Below, piece by piece: positions 15,790 to 24,383 of a stretch of 64,000 bases of DNA. The first letter of the stretch is position 1. Each line of letters starts with the position of its first letter. Under the pieces are notes generated by a model. The model had not been told where the DNA came from. It did not search any database and worked only from the letters and a program-made list of their open reading frames with translations. This stretch comes from Sphingomonas sp. SUN039 (lineage in GTDB: Bacteria > Pseudomonadota > Alphaproteobacteria > Sphingomonadales > Sphingomonadaceae), in assembly GCF_024758725.1 (NCBI RefSeq), contig NZ_CP096972.1, positions 3,268,001 through 3,332,000 of the forward strand, read 5' to 3'. A program made the position numbers and the translations under genes.

Positions 15790-18783
15790 ATGACCGACAC
15801 CCCCGAAACGACACGCGATTACCGCGACACCGTCTTCCTGCCGAAGACCGATTTCCCGATGAAGGCGGGACTGCCGCAAAAGGAACCTGGCATCCTCGCC
15901 AAATGGCAGGCCGACGGCGCGTATCAGCAACTCCGCGCCGCGCGCGCGGGGCGCGAGAAGTTCATCCTCCACGACGGCCCGCCCTATGCCAATGGCGACA
16001 TGCACATCGGCCATGCGCTCAACCATATCCTGAAGGACATGGTGTGCCGGACGCAGAATCTGCTCGGCAAGGATGCGCCGTACGTGCCCGGCTGGGACTG
16101 CCACGGCCTGCCCATCGAATGGAAAGTCGAGGAGGCGTATCGCAAGAAAAAGCTGAACAAGGATGAGGTGCCGGCTCAAGAATTCCGCGCCGAATGCCGC
16201 GCGTACGCACAGGGGTGGGTCGATACGCAGCGCGAACAGCTCAAGCGGCTGGGCATCAACGGCGACTGGGACCATCCCTATCTGACGATGGATGCCGACG
16301 CCGAGGCGACGATCGTCCAGGAACTGATGAAATTCGCAACCCGCGGCCAGCTGTATCGCGGGGCCAAGCCGGTGATGTGGTCCCCCGTCGAAAAGACCGC
16401 GCTGGCCGAAGCCGAGGTCGAATATGAGGACATCATCTCGACGCAGATCGATGTGACGTTCGAGATTGTGGAATCGCCGATCTCCGAACTGGTCGGCGCA
16501 CACGCGGTGATCTGGACGACGACACCGTGGACGATCCCGGTGAACCAGGCTTTGGCTTATGGGCCGGAGGTTGAGTATGTGGTGATCCAAGCCGGTGGGC
16601 GGCGTTATGTTCTGGCAGAGTACCTAGTGAAGCAGCTTGCGAGTCGGGCAATAGCTAGTGGCGCGGATGAAGAGACGTGGACGTTTCCGCCAGCTAAACA
16701 AAAAAATTGGTTTCGGCTTATGGGCTCCGACCTCGCCGGAACCATCGCCCGCCATCCGATGCACCATCTCGGCGGGTTCTTTGCCAAGCCGCGCCCGTTC
16801 CTGCCCGGCGATTTCGTCACGACCGAACAGGGCACCGGCCTCGTCCATATGGCACCCGATCATGGCGAGGACGATTTCGACCTGTGCAAGGCCAACGGCA
16901 TTGATGCGGTGTTCGCGGTCGAGGGCGACGGGAAGTATCGCGCCGACTGGGCATGGCTCGGCGGGCAGGGGAGCGTCATCAACGCCAAGTTTACAGCACC
17001 TGACGGCCCGATCTGCGAAGACCTGCGCGCGGCGGGTGCGCTGCTCGCGGCGTCGTCGGATTACAAGCACAGCTATCCGCACAGTTGGCGGTCGAAGGCC
17101 AAGGTGATCTTCCGCGCGACGCCGCAGTGGTTTATTCCAGTGGATGCGCCGCTGAACCCTCTCCACTTCGTGGAGAGGGCGGGGAGCGAAGCGAGCCGGG
17201 AGAGGAATGACGTGGAGGCGGGCGTGCCTCTCCCGACTGCTACGCAGTCGCCCTCTCCACAAGGTGGAGAGGGTTCATCGCTCCGCCAGACCGCCCTGTC
17301 CGCCATCGCCGCCACCCGCTTCGTCCCCGAAAAGGGCCGTAACCGCATTGGCAGCATGGTCGAGGGCCGCCCCGACTGGGTGATCAGCCGCCAGCGTGCC
17401 TGGGGCGTGCCGATCACGCTGTTCGTGAAAAAGGGCACCAACCAGTATCTCACCGACCCCGCGGTCAACGCGCGGATCGTGGACGCCATCCGCGTGGCTG
17501 GCGTCGACGGGTGGAGCGCGGAGGCCGCGCCCGCGCTGCTCGGCCCCGATTACGACGTGGCCGATTACGAACAGGTCACCGACATCCTCGACGTGTGGTT
17601 CGACAGCGGCTGCACCCACGCCTTCGTGCTCGAAAGCGGCAAATGGCCTGACATGCGCTGGCCCGCCGACCTGTATCTGGAGGGGTCCGACCAGCATCGC
17701 GGCTGGTTTCAGTCGTCGCTGCTGGAGTCCTGCGGCACGCGCGGGCGGGCGCCGTACGACGCGGTGCTGACGCACGGGTTCACGATGGACCAAAAGGGCA
17801 TGAAAATGTCCAAGTCGCTCGGCAACACCATCAACCCGCTCGACCTGATGCGCGATTACGGCGCGGACATTTTGCGGTTGTGGGCGCTGTCGGTGGATTT
17901 TACCGAGGACCACCGCATCGGAAAGGAAATCCTGAGCGGCGTGGCCGACCAGTATCGCAAGGTGCGGAATACCTTCCGGTATTTGCTGGGCGCGCTGGAG
18001 GGGTTCTCCGAGGACGAACGTGTGCCGGTGGCGGACATGCCCGAACTGGAGCGGTACATCCTGCACCTTCTCGCGGACATGGATGCCAAGCTGAAGCAGG
18101 CGGTCGATGACTTCGACTTCAACAGCTACACGCGGTTGCTCAGCGATTTCGCCAACAACGACCTCGGTGAGTTCTACTTCGATATTCGCAAAGATGCGTT
18201 GTATTGCGACGTCGGCCCTGCGCTTCCGCACGGGAGCCACAAACGCCGAGCGTACCGCACTGTGCTCGACATCTTGTTCCATGCGCTGGTTCGTTACGCA
18301 GCACCGGTTCTAGTTTTTACTAGTGAGGAAGTGTGGGGCACGAGATTTTCAGCTTTGGGAAGTGTGCATCTTCTTGAATGGCCGGATGTAAAATTCGAAT
18401 GGCTAGACTTGTCCTCCAGTGAAGATTGGAACACCCGACGCGTCGCAAGGCGAGCAAGCAACTACGCAATCGAGCAACTCCGAAAAGATAAACGTGTCGG
18501 CTCTGGAAATGCAGCGAATGTTGAGGTGAAACAAAAATCAGCTATTTTTGAGTTCGAGGATATGGCAGAAGTATTTATGACTGCACCTGCCTTAATCGAT
18601 GAAGACAAAGTCGGTCGAATTTGGGAACCATGGAGCGGACCATGGATTACCGATATTACATCCGAGTTTTCCGTTAGGGTTCGTCCTACCGCGTTTCACA
18701 AATGCGGCCGCTGCTGGCGGCATTTGCCCGAAGTGACCGAGGATGGCGCTTTGTGCGGGCGTTGCGCAGAGGTGGTGGCATGA
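15790..18783 (+). CDS. ileS: isoleucyl-tRNA synthetase with an in-frame repeat insertion
   Basis: A 997-residue class I synthetase charging tRNA-Ile. Motifs: HIGH within PYANGDMHIGHALNH (about residues 67-81), the CP1 editing domain with TTPWTIPVNQALAYGPEVEY (about 243-262), KMSKS in KGMKMSKSLGN (about 665-675), and a C-terminal zinc site CGRCWRHLPE...CGRC. About 41 residues (456-496) are encoded by palindromic repeat P1 copy B and have no counterpart in normal IleS; they lie between PQWFIPVDAP and the LRQTALSAIAATRFVP segment. Two segments (about 16560-16725 and 18180-18705) have lower GC and different codon use. lspA overlaps the stop codon by ATGA. Confidence 0.96.
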   Translation: MTDTPETTRDYRDTVFLPKTDFPMKAGLPQKEPGILAKWQADGAYQQLRAARAGREKFILHDGPPYANGDMHIGHALNHILKDMVCRTQNLLGKDAPYVPGWDCHGLPIEWKVEEAYRKKKLNKDEVPAQEFRAECRAYAQGWVDTQREQLKRLGINGDWDHPYLTMDADAEATIVQELMKFATRGQLYRGAKPVMWSPVEKTALAEAEVEYEDIISTQIDVTFEIVESPISELVGAHAVIWTTTPWTIPVNQALAYGPEVEYVVIQAGGRRYVLAEYLVKQLASRAIASGADEETWTFPPAKQKNWFRLMGSDLAGTIARHPMHHLGGFFAKPRPFLPGDFVTTEQGTGLVHMAPDHGEDDFDLCKANGIDAVFAVEGDGKYRADWAWLGGQGSVINAKFTAPDGPICEDLRAAGALLAASSDYKHSYPHSWRSKAKVIFRATPQWFIPVDAPLNPLHFVERAGSEASRERNDVEAGVPLPTATQSPSPQGGEGSSLRQTALSAIAATRFVPEKGRNRIGSMVEGRPDWVISRQRAWGVPITLFVKKGTNQYLTDPAVNARIVDAIRVAGVDGWSAEAAPALLGPDYDVADYEQVTDILDVWFDSGCTHAFVLESGKWPDMRWPADLYLEGSDQHRGWFQSSLLESCGTRGRAPYDAVLTHGFTMDQKGMKMSKSLGNTINPLDLMRDYGADILRLWALSVDFTEDHRIGKEILSGVADQYRKVRNTFRYLLGALEGFSEDERVPVADMPELERYILHLLADMDAKLKQAVDDFDFNSYTRLLSDFANNDLGEFYFDIRKDALYCDVGPALPHGSHKRRAYRTVLDILFHALVRYAAPVLVFTSEEVWGTRFSALGSVHLLEWPDVKFEWLDLSSSEDWNTRRVARRASNYAIEQLRKDKRVGSGNAANVEVKQKSAIFEFEDMAEVFMTAPALIDEDKVGRIWEPWSGPWITDITSEFSVRVRPTAFHKCGRCWRHLPEVTEDGALCGRCAEVVA
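17155..17275. repeat. palindromic repeat, family P1 copy B, inside ileS
   Basis: Same element as 6907-7029 and 59353-59471, with AACCCTCTCCACTTCGTGGA at its left end and GGTGGAGAGGGTT at its right end. It is inserted in the ileS coding sequence without breaking the frame and encodes a hydrophilic peptide (for example NPLHFVERAGSEASRERND). Confidence 0.92.
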
Positions 18784-19277
18784 CCCCCAACCGCACGCTC
18801 GGCCTCACCCTCGCGGCCTTCGTCTTCGCCATCGACCAGCTGGTGAAATGGCTCGTCACGGTCCCGCTCGACCTCAAAACCGTCGGCCAGATCGAACTCC
18901 TCCCGTTCTTCAACCTGACCTGGGTCGAAAATTACGGCGTGTCGCTCGGTCTGCTTGTCGCCGATTCTGCGACCGAGCGCTGGTTGTTGACCGCGCTTAC
19001 CGGCCTCATCGCCACCGTCGTCGCGGTGTGGATGTGGCGCGAGAAGAACCGGCAAGATGTGTTCGGCCTCGGCCTCATCCTCGGCGGTGCGCTCGGCAAT
19101 ATCCTCGACCGGGTGCGCTTCGGCCATGTCGTCGACTTCGCCGACCTGCATTTCGGGGGCTTTCGTCCCTTTCTGGTGTTCAATATCGCCGATGCCGCTA
19201 TAACCATCGGCGTATTGATCCTGTTTTTCCGTGCGCTGCTCGCGCGCGACAAGCCGAAGGTTGAAGCCGATGCGTAA
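18780..19277 (+). CDS. lspA: signal peptidase II (lipoprotein signal peptidase)
   Basis: A 165-residue inner-membrane aspartyl protease with four transmembrane segments, which cleaves prolipoprotein signal peptides before the lipid-modified Cys. The catalytic Asp motifs are NILDRVRFGHVVDF (about residues 104-117) and FNIADAAITIG (about 134-144); WVENYGVSLG is the conserved loop near residue 45. The ATG at 18780 overlaps the ileS stop (ATGA), the usual ileS-lspA arrangement. The downstream lipoprotein gene overlaps by 8 bases and is itself a predicted substrate. Confidence 0.95.
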   Translation: MTPNRTLGLTLAAFVFAIDQLVKWLVTVPLDLKTVGQIELLPFFNLTWVENYGVSLGLLVADSATERWLLTALTGLIATVVAVWMWREKNRQDVFGLGLILGGALGNILDRVRFGHVVDFADLHFGGFRPFLVFNIADAAITIGVLILFFRALLARDKPKVEADA

Positions 19278-19680
19278 ACTGGTCCCCGTTCTCCTGATCG
19301 CCACTGCGCTTAGTGCCTGTGGCAGCAACCGCGGCGTTTTCGGCCGCGCCGGGCCTGACGCGCTGGCCGTCGCGCGCGCAGCACCCCTGGTCGTGCCGCC
19401 CGATTTCGCGCTGCGCCCGCCGGTACCGGGTGCCCCGCGCCCGCAAGAGGCCGATTCGTCGACACTGGCGCTGCAGGCGATGTTCGGCGGTCCGGCCGAC
19501 CGCAGTGCGGCTGAAAAGGGCGCGCTGACTTCGGCAGGCGTCGCGCGCGCCGATACCGGCATCCGCTCGACCGCCGGCGACCCCGCCACGACCGTAGTCG
19601 ACAAGGGCGCGGCGACGCGCGACGTCGTGGCCGCTCCGGCGAGCGAAGGCCAGGGCGCGCGGGCGACGACGCCGAACTAA
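19270..19680 (+). CDS. DUF3035 lipoprotein (BamF-like)
   Basis: A 136-residue predicted lipoprotein: signal peptide MRKLVPVLLIATALSACG with lipobox LSAC, Cys at residue 17. The APLVVPPDFALRPPVPG segment (about residues 38-54) is typical of DUF3035 proteins, reported as a fourth-type subunit (BamF) of the outer-membrane beta-barrel assembly complex in alphaproteobacteria; the assignment here rests on that pattern and on the position after lspA. The remainder is Ala/Gly-rich and probably disordered. The ATG at 19270 overlaps the end of lspA. Confidence 0.78.
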   Translation: MRKLVPVLLIATALSACGSNRGVFGRAGPDALAVARAAPLVVPPDFALRPPVPGAPRPQEADSSTLALQAMFGGPADRSAAEKGALTSAGVARADTGIRSTAGDPATTVVDKGAATRDVVAAPASEGQGARATTPN

Positions 19681-19687
19681 AGGGACC

Positions 19688-19760
19688 GGGGACTGTCCCC
19701 ACTTGGGGACTGTCCCCTGCTAAGGTGAAGAGGGACAGTCCCCAAGTGGGGACAGTCCCT
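19688..19760. repeat. inverted repeat, family P5 (GGGACAG type)
   Basis: Perfect arms of about 28 bases: GGGGACTGTCCCCACTTGGG... (19688-19718) and ...CCCAAGTGGGGACAGTCCCT (19731-19760). Each arm is itself palindromic (GGGGACTGTCCCC). It resembles REP sequences moved by REP-associated tyrosine transposases; no such transposase is in this window. It lies between convergent genes. Confidence 0.82.
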
Positions 19761-19772
19761 TGTCCTCAACCC

Positions 19773-19810
19773 CCAAACGAAAACGGGGCGCTGGCCGAAA
19801 CCAGCGCCCC
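19773..19810 (-). terminator. intrinsic terminator of the TorF porin gene
   Basis: On the minus strand GGGGCGCTGG, loop TTTCGG, CCAGCGCCCC (19785-19810), followed by GTTTTCGTTTG. The 10-bp perfect stem lies 23 bases after the porin stop codon. Confidence 0.8.
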
Positions 19811-19833
19811 ATCACGTTCGCAACTTGTTTGGA

Positions 19834-20616
19834 TCAGAAGCTCGCGCCGAGGCTGACGACGATGCCGCCGTTCGACACGTTCTTGCCGGTGAACGACACG
19901 AAGGTCGCGTCGGTATCGACATAGGAAATGCCGAGCGTCAGCGCCTTGTGCGTCAACGTCGCGCCCAGCGACCAGTCGGTATATTCGCGCTTGCCGAACG
20001 CATCGGATGCGAGCCAGCTCGGGCCGAAGCTGTGGCCGACATGCGCTGACAGGCCGAGCGGCGTGTTCGGGATCGACGCCGACAGGTCGCCGGCAAGATA
20101 GACGTTGCTGCGGTTCGGGCCGGTCGCCTGGTCGAGGCGCAGCGCCTTTTGGCTCGGAGCCCAGGCCAGCGTCCCCTTGGCGGTCACTGGCCCGATGGCT
20201 TGCGATACGGCGAGATAGGGCTCGATGAAGTCGCTCGACGACGTGTCGCCGGCCAGCTTGGTGCGGGGATAATAATAATAGAGCAAGCCGACATCGACCG
20301 TCGTGCCGCTGCTGAACGTCTTTTTCCAGCCCGCGATCAGGTCGAGCTCGACCGTCGCGGTTGCACCCGCAACGACATAGCCGCTGACCGAAGAACCCCA
20401 GACACTGGCATACAGGCCCGATTCGTGGCTGACCGTGATCGAACCCTGGATGGCGGCGTTCTTGTCGGTCTGCGACACGCCGCGGAAACGGTAGTCGGAC
20501 GTGACGGTGGCGGTGCCGTTGATCGTGAAGGCCGAGGCCGGAGCATCTTCGGCAAGAGCGGGCGTGGCTGCGGCGAGAGCGATGGCGCTGCCTAGGCAGC
20601 CGAGAAAAATGCGCAT
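19834..20616 (-). CDS. TorF-type outer-membrane protein (putative porin)
   Basis: A 260-residue exported protein: signal peptide MRIFLGCLGSAIALAAATPALAED (cleavage after about residue 22, ALA), then a region starting VTSDYRFRGVSQTDKNAAIQ that is characteristic of the TorF/Gcw_chp family, and alternating beta strands ending in the aromatic C-terminal residue F (VVSLGASF) as expected for an outer-membrane barrel. Substrate unknown. The ATG at 20616 is preceded by AAGGGAAG. A palindrome TTGTGC-AGC-GCACAA at 20733-20747 upstream may be an operator. Confidence 0.85.
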   Translation of the reverse strand: MRIFLGCLGSAIALAAATPALAEDAPASAFTINGTATVTSDYRFRGVSQTDKNAAIQGSITVSHESGLYASVWGSSVSGYVVAGATATVELDLIAGWKKTFSSGTTVDVGLLYYYYPRTKLAGDTSSSDFIEPYLAVSQAIGPVTAKGTLAWAPSQKALRLDQATGPNRSNVYLAGDLSASIPNTPLGLSAHVGHSFGPSWLASDAFGKREYTDWSLGATLTHKALTLGISYVDTDATFVSFTGKNVSNGGIVVSLGASF

Positions 20617-20732
20617 GGACTTCCCTTTGTCATAACGGGCGTTGATGCCCTCGGGTCGTCCCACCTGCTTCGATTCGGCGCGCGCCTCTCATTGCGGGGC
20701 GGCGTCTCGATCACCCGTGATGTGCCGCGAAA

Positions 20733-20747
20733 TTGTGCAGCGCACAA
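20733..20747. promoter_or_regulatory. candidate operator upstream of the TorF gene
   Basis: Perfect inverted repeat TTGTGC-AGC-GCACAA in the 191-base gap between the TorF porin gene start and the metC-like gene end. No cognate regulator is adjacent, so the protein that binds it is unknown. Confidence 0.3.
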
Positions 20748-20807
20748 CAAGAAATAGTTGAATCGAGTGTCGGTGACGGACGAACTGTTGCGCGCGCGCA
20801 ACAGTTG

Positions 20808-21974
20808 TCAGGCGGTATCGAGCGCCTGGGCGAGGTCGGCGATCAGGTCGCGGACGTCCTCCAGCCCGATTTGCAGGCGGACCAGCTGGCCGGGCGCCCA
20901 GGGCAATCCTGTCCGCGCGCCCGGATCGACCGGCGTGACCAGACTTTCGTACCCGCCCCAGCTCCAGCCGATGCCGAACAGCTGCAGTGCCTCGATGAAC
21001 CGCGTCCGGCGCGCGACGTCGGCCGTGGCCAGGGCAAACGAAAAGACGGTGCCCGAGCCCTTGAAATCGCGCGCGTAGATCGCGTGGCCGGGGAAATCGG
21101 GGCGGGCAGGGTGCAGCACGTTCGACACTTCGGGCCGGTTGGCCAGCCAGTCGGCGACTTCGAGCGTCGCCGCCCCTTGCGCCTTCAGCCGCACCGCCAT
21201 CGTGCGCAGGCCCCGTGCGCCAAGCCAGGCGTCGTCGGGGCTGACATTATGGCCGATGTCGAAGGTCGTGCGTTCGAGGCGCGGAAACCATTCGGCATTG
21301 GCGGTGGCCGACCCGAGCATCAGGTCCGAATGCCCGCCGACATATTTGGAACAGGCCAGCACGCTGATATCGACGCCTGCCGCCATCGCCGGAAACAGCA
21401 GCGGCGAGGCCCAGGTGTTGTCGAGGATCGTCGCGATGCCCGCCGCGCGCGCCGCCGCGCAGATCGCGGGCACGTCCTGCAGCTCGAAGGTCTGCGACCC
21501 CGGGCTTTCGATCAGCACTGCGCGCGTTTGCGGCAGGAAGAGCTGTGCGATCCCCGCGCCGACGCCCGGCGCGTAGTAACGCGTCGCGATGCCCATTTTC
21601 TTGAGGAATCCGTCGGCGAGCCGCCGCGTCGGCCCATAGGCGCTTTCGACGATCAGCACGTCGTCGCCGGGGGCGAGCACCGTCAGCAGCGCGGTCGAGA
21701 TCGCCGACAGCCCTGACGAATAGAGCATCGTCCCCGCAGCGCCCGGCTCGAGCTCGGTCAGCGCCTCGGCAAGGCTCCATTGGGTCGGCGTGCCGTGCAG
21801 GCCGTAATAGAATTTGCCGTGACCCGCTTTAGCCTCGTCGATCGCGGCGACGTCGTCGAACAGGATCGTTGACGCCCGCCAAACCGGCGGATTGACCACC
21901 CGTTGCGCCCATTCGGGGCGGCGGCCGGCGCGGACGATTCTGGTATCCGGCCGGTAGGCCGGATCGTCGCTCAT
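20808..21974 (-). CDS. metC: cystathionine beta-lyase-like PLP enzyme
   Basis: A 388-residue Cys/Met metabolism PLP-dependent enzyme. Key features: YGLHGTPTQWSLAEALTELE (about residues 56-75), YSSGLSAI (about 84-91), DNTWASPLLF (about 171-180, the PLP-ring-stacking and Asp region) and SKYVGGHSDLMLG (about 196-208) with the PLP-binding Lys. It probably cleaves cystathionine to homocysteine, pyruvate and ammonia; related lyases look alike, so substrate is inferred. The ATG at 21974 overlaps the sseA stop (ATGA), giving a sulfur-metabolism pair. Confidence 0.88.
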   Translation of the reverse strand: MSDDPAYRPDTRIVRAGRRPEWAQRVVNPPVWRASTILFDDVAAIDEAKAGHGKFYYGLHGTPTQWSLAEALTELEPGAAGTMLYSSGLSAISTALLTVLAPGDDVLIVESAYGPTRRLADGFLKKMGIATRYYAPGVGAGIAQLFLPQTRAVLIESPGSQTFELQDVPAICAAARAAGIATILDNTWASPLLFPAMAAGVDISVLACSKYVGGHSDLMLGSATANAEWFPRLERTTFDIGHNVSPDDAWLGARGLRTMAVRLKAQGAATLEVADWLANRPEVSNVLHPARPDFPGHAIYARDFKGSGTVFSFALATADVARRTRFIEALQLFGIGWSWGGYESLVTPVDPGARTGLPWAPGQLVRLQIGLEDVRDLIADLAQALDTA

Positions 21975-22810
21975 GCGGCCCCGATGGCCTTGGCCGTATC
22001 GGGATCTGCGCCCCATTCGGACCAGCTACCGTCATAGACCGCGACCTTGTCATTCCCCAGCAGATGCGCGGCGAACGCGACCGTCGCGGCCGTGATGCCC
22101 GACCCGCAGGTCGCGGCAATCGGCTGGGTCGGATCGACACCCGCAGCCTCGAATGCAGCCTTCAGCCCGTCCTTCGACTTGTAGGTGCCGTCGGCGTCGA
22201 ATAGTTCGCCCATCGGCAGGTTCTTCGCGCCCGGCATATGCCCCGGGTTGACGCCCAGCCGCGGCTCGGCCTCGCGCCCTTCGAAGCGCGCCGCGCCGCG
22301 TGCGTCGACGATCTGTTCGGCCTTGGTGTCCAGCAGTTCCTTCATCTGGTCCATGGTGCGGATGAAGCCGGTGTCCTTCCACACAGTGAAGTGCCGGTGG
22401 CGCAGCTTTTCCTTGCCGCTGGCGACCGCATGGCCGTCGGCCTTCCATTTAGCGAGGCCGCCATCGAGGATCGCCACCGCATGCGCGCCGAACAGGTGGA
22501 GCATCCACCACGCCCGCGCCGAGGTCTTCTGCGCCGAATTGTCGTAGAGTACGATGCGGCTGCCATCGCCCAGACCCAGCGACTGCATCCGGCTGGCGAA
22601 CTTTTCCGCGCTGGGCAGCATCATCGGCAGCTCGGTCTTCTCGTCGGCGAGGCCCGCCAGATCCATGAACACCGCGCCCGGAATATGCTCGGCTTCGTAC
22701 TCGGCGGCGGCATCGCGACCGGGTTCCATCAGCCATGTCGCATCTACGATCCGCAGGTCGGGTGCGCCGATTTCACTGGCCAGCCATTGGGTCGAAACAA
22801 GCGCGTCCAT
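21971..22810 (-). CDS. sseA: 3-mercaptopyruvate sulfurtransferase
   Basis: A 279-residue protein of two rhodanese domains. The C-terminal catalytic loop ATCGSGITA (about residues 229-237) has CGSG[IV]T as in mercaptopyruvate sulfurtransferases rather than the CRxG type of thiosulfate enzymes. The N-terminal domain has IVLYDNSAQKTSARAWWML. It moves sulfane sulfur from 3-mercaptopyruvate to acceptors such as thiols or cyanide. The ATG at 22810 has GGAGAG upstream. It lies 31 bases after the photolyase gene and overlaps metC, so the three may be cotranscribed. Confidence 0.92.
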   Translation of the reverse strand: MDALVSTQWLASEIGAPDLRIVDATWLMEPGRDAAAEYEAEHIPGAVFMDLAGLADEKTELPMMLPSAEKFASRMQSLGLGDGSRIVLYDNSAQKTSARAWWMLHLFGAHAVAILDGGLAKWKADGHAVASGKEKLRHRHFTVWKDTGFIRTMDQMKELLDTKAEQIVDARGAARFEGREAEPRLGVNPGHMPGAKNLPMGELFDADGTYKSKDGLKAAFEAAGVDPTQPIAATCGSGITAATVAFAAHLLGNDKVAVYDGSWSEWGADPDTAKAIGAA

Positions 22811-22841
22811 GAGTCTCTCCGTCTCCGTCGTGAGTCGTCCC

Positions 22842-24383
22842 CTAGTAACCCTTGGGCGCGGCGTCGAGACGTTCCAGAAAACTTGCTGCCTGACCGCGCA
22901 GTGCAGCCTTGGTGGCATCGTCCATCCGGTCCCAGTTCCGATACGGCATCGCCAGCCGCTGGTTCGACCGCAGCTTGTCATCGTTGCGCGCGAGGAAATC
23001 CCAATAGAGCGCGTTGAACGGGCAGGCGTCGGACCCGGTGCGCTGTTTCACGTCGTAGCGGCAGTGGCGGCAATAGTCCGACATCCGGTCGATATACGCG
23101 CCCGAGGAGGCATAGGGCTTCGATCCCAGCAGTCCGCCATCGGCGAACAGTACCATCCCGCGGGTGTTGGGCTGTTCGACCCATTCATAGGCGTCGGCAT
23201 AGACCTCCAGATACCAGCGATCGACATCATCGGGGTCCGCCCCGATCAGCAGCGCGAAATTGCCGGTGACCATCAGGCGCTGGATGTGGTGCGCGTAGGC
23301 AAGGTCGAGCGTCTGGCCGATGGCTTGCGACAGACAGTGCATGTCGGTGTCGCCGGTCCAGTAGAAGGCGGGGAGGGCGCGTTTCGCGTTCAGGAAATTG
23401 CGGGTGCCGTATTCGGGGCCGGTCCACCAATAAATCCCGCGCACATATTCGCGCCAGCCGATGATCTGGCGAATAAAGCCCTCGGCAGCGTTCAGCGGCA
23501 CGCGACCTGCGCGATATTCGTCCTCGACCGCGCGGCACAGCTCGAGCGGGTCGAGCAAGCCCGAATTGATGTAGAACGACAGATGCGCGTGGTAGAGGTA
23601 CGGCTCGCCGGTCAGCATCGCATCCTGGAAATCGCCGAAGCGCGGGAGTGCGTGCTTCAGGAAATGCGCTTGTGTTTCGAGCGCCTGTTCGCGCGTCACC
23701 GCGATCCCGAAATTGTCGAGGCTGCCAACATGATCGGTAAAGCGCGCCGCGACCAGCGCGAGCACCTCGGTCGTGATCGCATCCGGCGCGAAATGCGGCA
23801 GTTGCGGCATCAACAGATCGCGCTGGGCGGGCTTGCGATTCTCCTTGTCGTAATTCCATTCGCCACCCTCGGGCTTGGCGCCGTCCATGAGCAGCCCGGT
23901 CTTGCGGCGCATGTCGCGGTAGAAAAATTCCATCCGCAACTGCTTCCGCTCATCGGCCCAGGCGGCGAATTCGCTGTGGGTGGCGATGAACCGCGTGTCG
24001 GCGCGGATGTCGACGGGGATTCCGAACAGCGTCTCCCACGCATCGAGCATTGCCTGCACACGATGTTCGCCGCTCTCGGTGACAACGATCCGGTCGGACG
24101 CATGCCGTTCGACAGCGCGCGCGATTTCGCCGGTGAAGCTGCCCGTGTTGTCGGCGTCGTCGAGCTTCACATAATCGACCGTCCACCCCGCTGCCTGCAA
24201 AGCCGCCGCATGATGCCGCATCGCCGACAGGATATACGCGATCTTGCGCCTATGATGGCGGACGTAAGTCGTCTCGTCGGCGACTTCCATCATCAGAATT
24301 ACGGCGGTCGCGGGGTCGACGTCCTTCAGTGACGACAGATCGGGCGACAGCTGGTCGCCAAGGACGGGGATGAGGGTGGTCAC
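22842..24383 (-). CDS. iron-sulfur (6-4) photolyase / FeS-BCP cryptochrome
   Basis: A 513-residue member of the FeS bacterial cryptochrome and photolyase group (PhrB type). The N-terminal DPRP domain begins TTLIPVLGDQLSPDLSS. The FAD-binding domain has GWREYVRGIYWW and AYAHHIQRLMVTGNFALL. The four Cys expected to bind a [4Fe-4S] cluster are seen: one in MHCLSQAIGQ (about residue 350) and three in CRHCRYDVKQRTGSDAC (about 439-455). PhrB proteins repair (6-4) photoproducts with blue light. The GTG start at 24383 overlaps the stop of the HigA-like gene, so translation is coupled to a toxin-antitoxin module. Confidence 0.93.
   Translation of the reverse strand: MTTLIPVLGDQLSPDLSSLKDVDPATAVILMMEVADETTYVRHHRRKIAYILSAMRHHAAALQAAGWTVDYVKLDDADNTGSFTGEIARAVERHASDRIVVTESGEHRVQAMLDAWETLFGIPVDIRADTRFIATHSEFAAWADERKQLRMEFFYRDMRRKTGLLMDGAKPEGGEWNYDKENRKPAQRDLLMPQLPHFAPDAITTEVLALVAARFTDHVGSLDNFGIAVTREQALETQAHFLKHALPRFGDFQDAMLTGEPYLYHAHLSFYINSGLLDPLELCRAVEDEYRAGRVPLNAAEGFIRQIIGWREYVRGIYWWTGPEYGTRNFLNAKRALPAFYWTGDTDMHCLSQAIGQTLDLAYAHHIQRLMVTGNFALLIGADPDDVDRWYLEVYADAYEWVEQPNTRGMVLFADGGLLGSKPYASSGAYIDRMSDYCRHCRYDVKQRTGSDACPFNALYWDFLARNDDKLRSNQRLAMPYRNWDRMDDATKAALRGQAASFLERLDAAPKGY

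Noticed and set aside
15790-18783. ileS as a pseudogene because of the insertion
   Set aside because: The frame is open throughout, HIGH, KMSKS and the zinc site are intact, and no second ileS is visible; it is likely functional.
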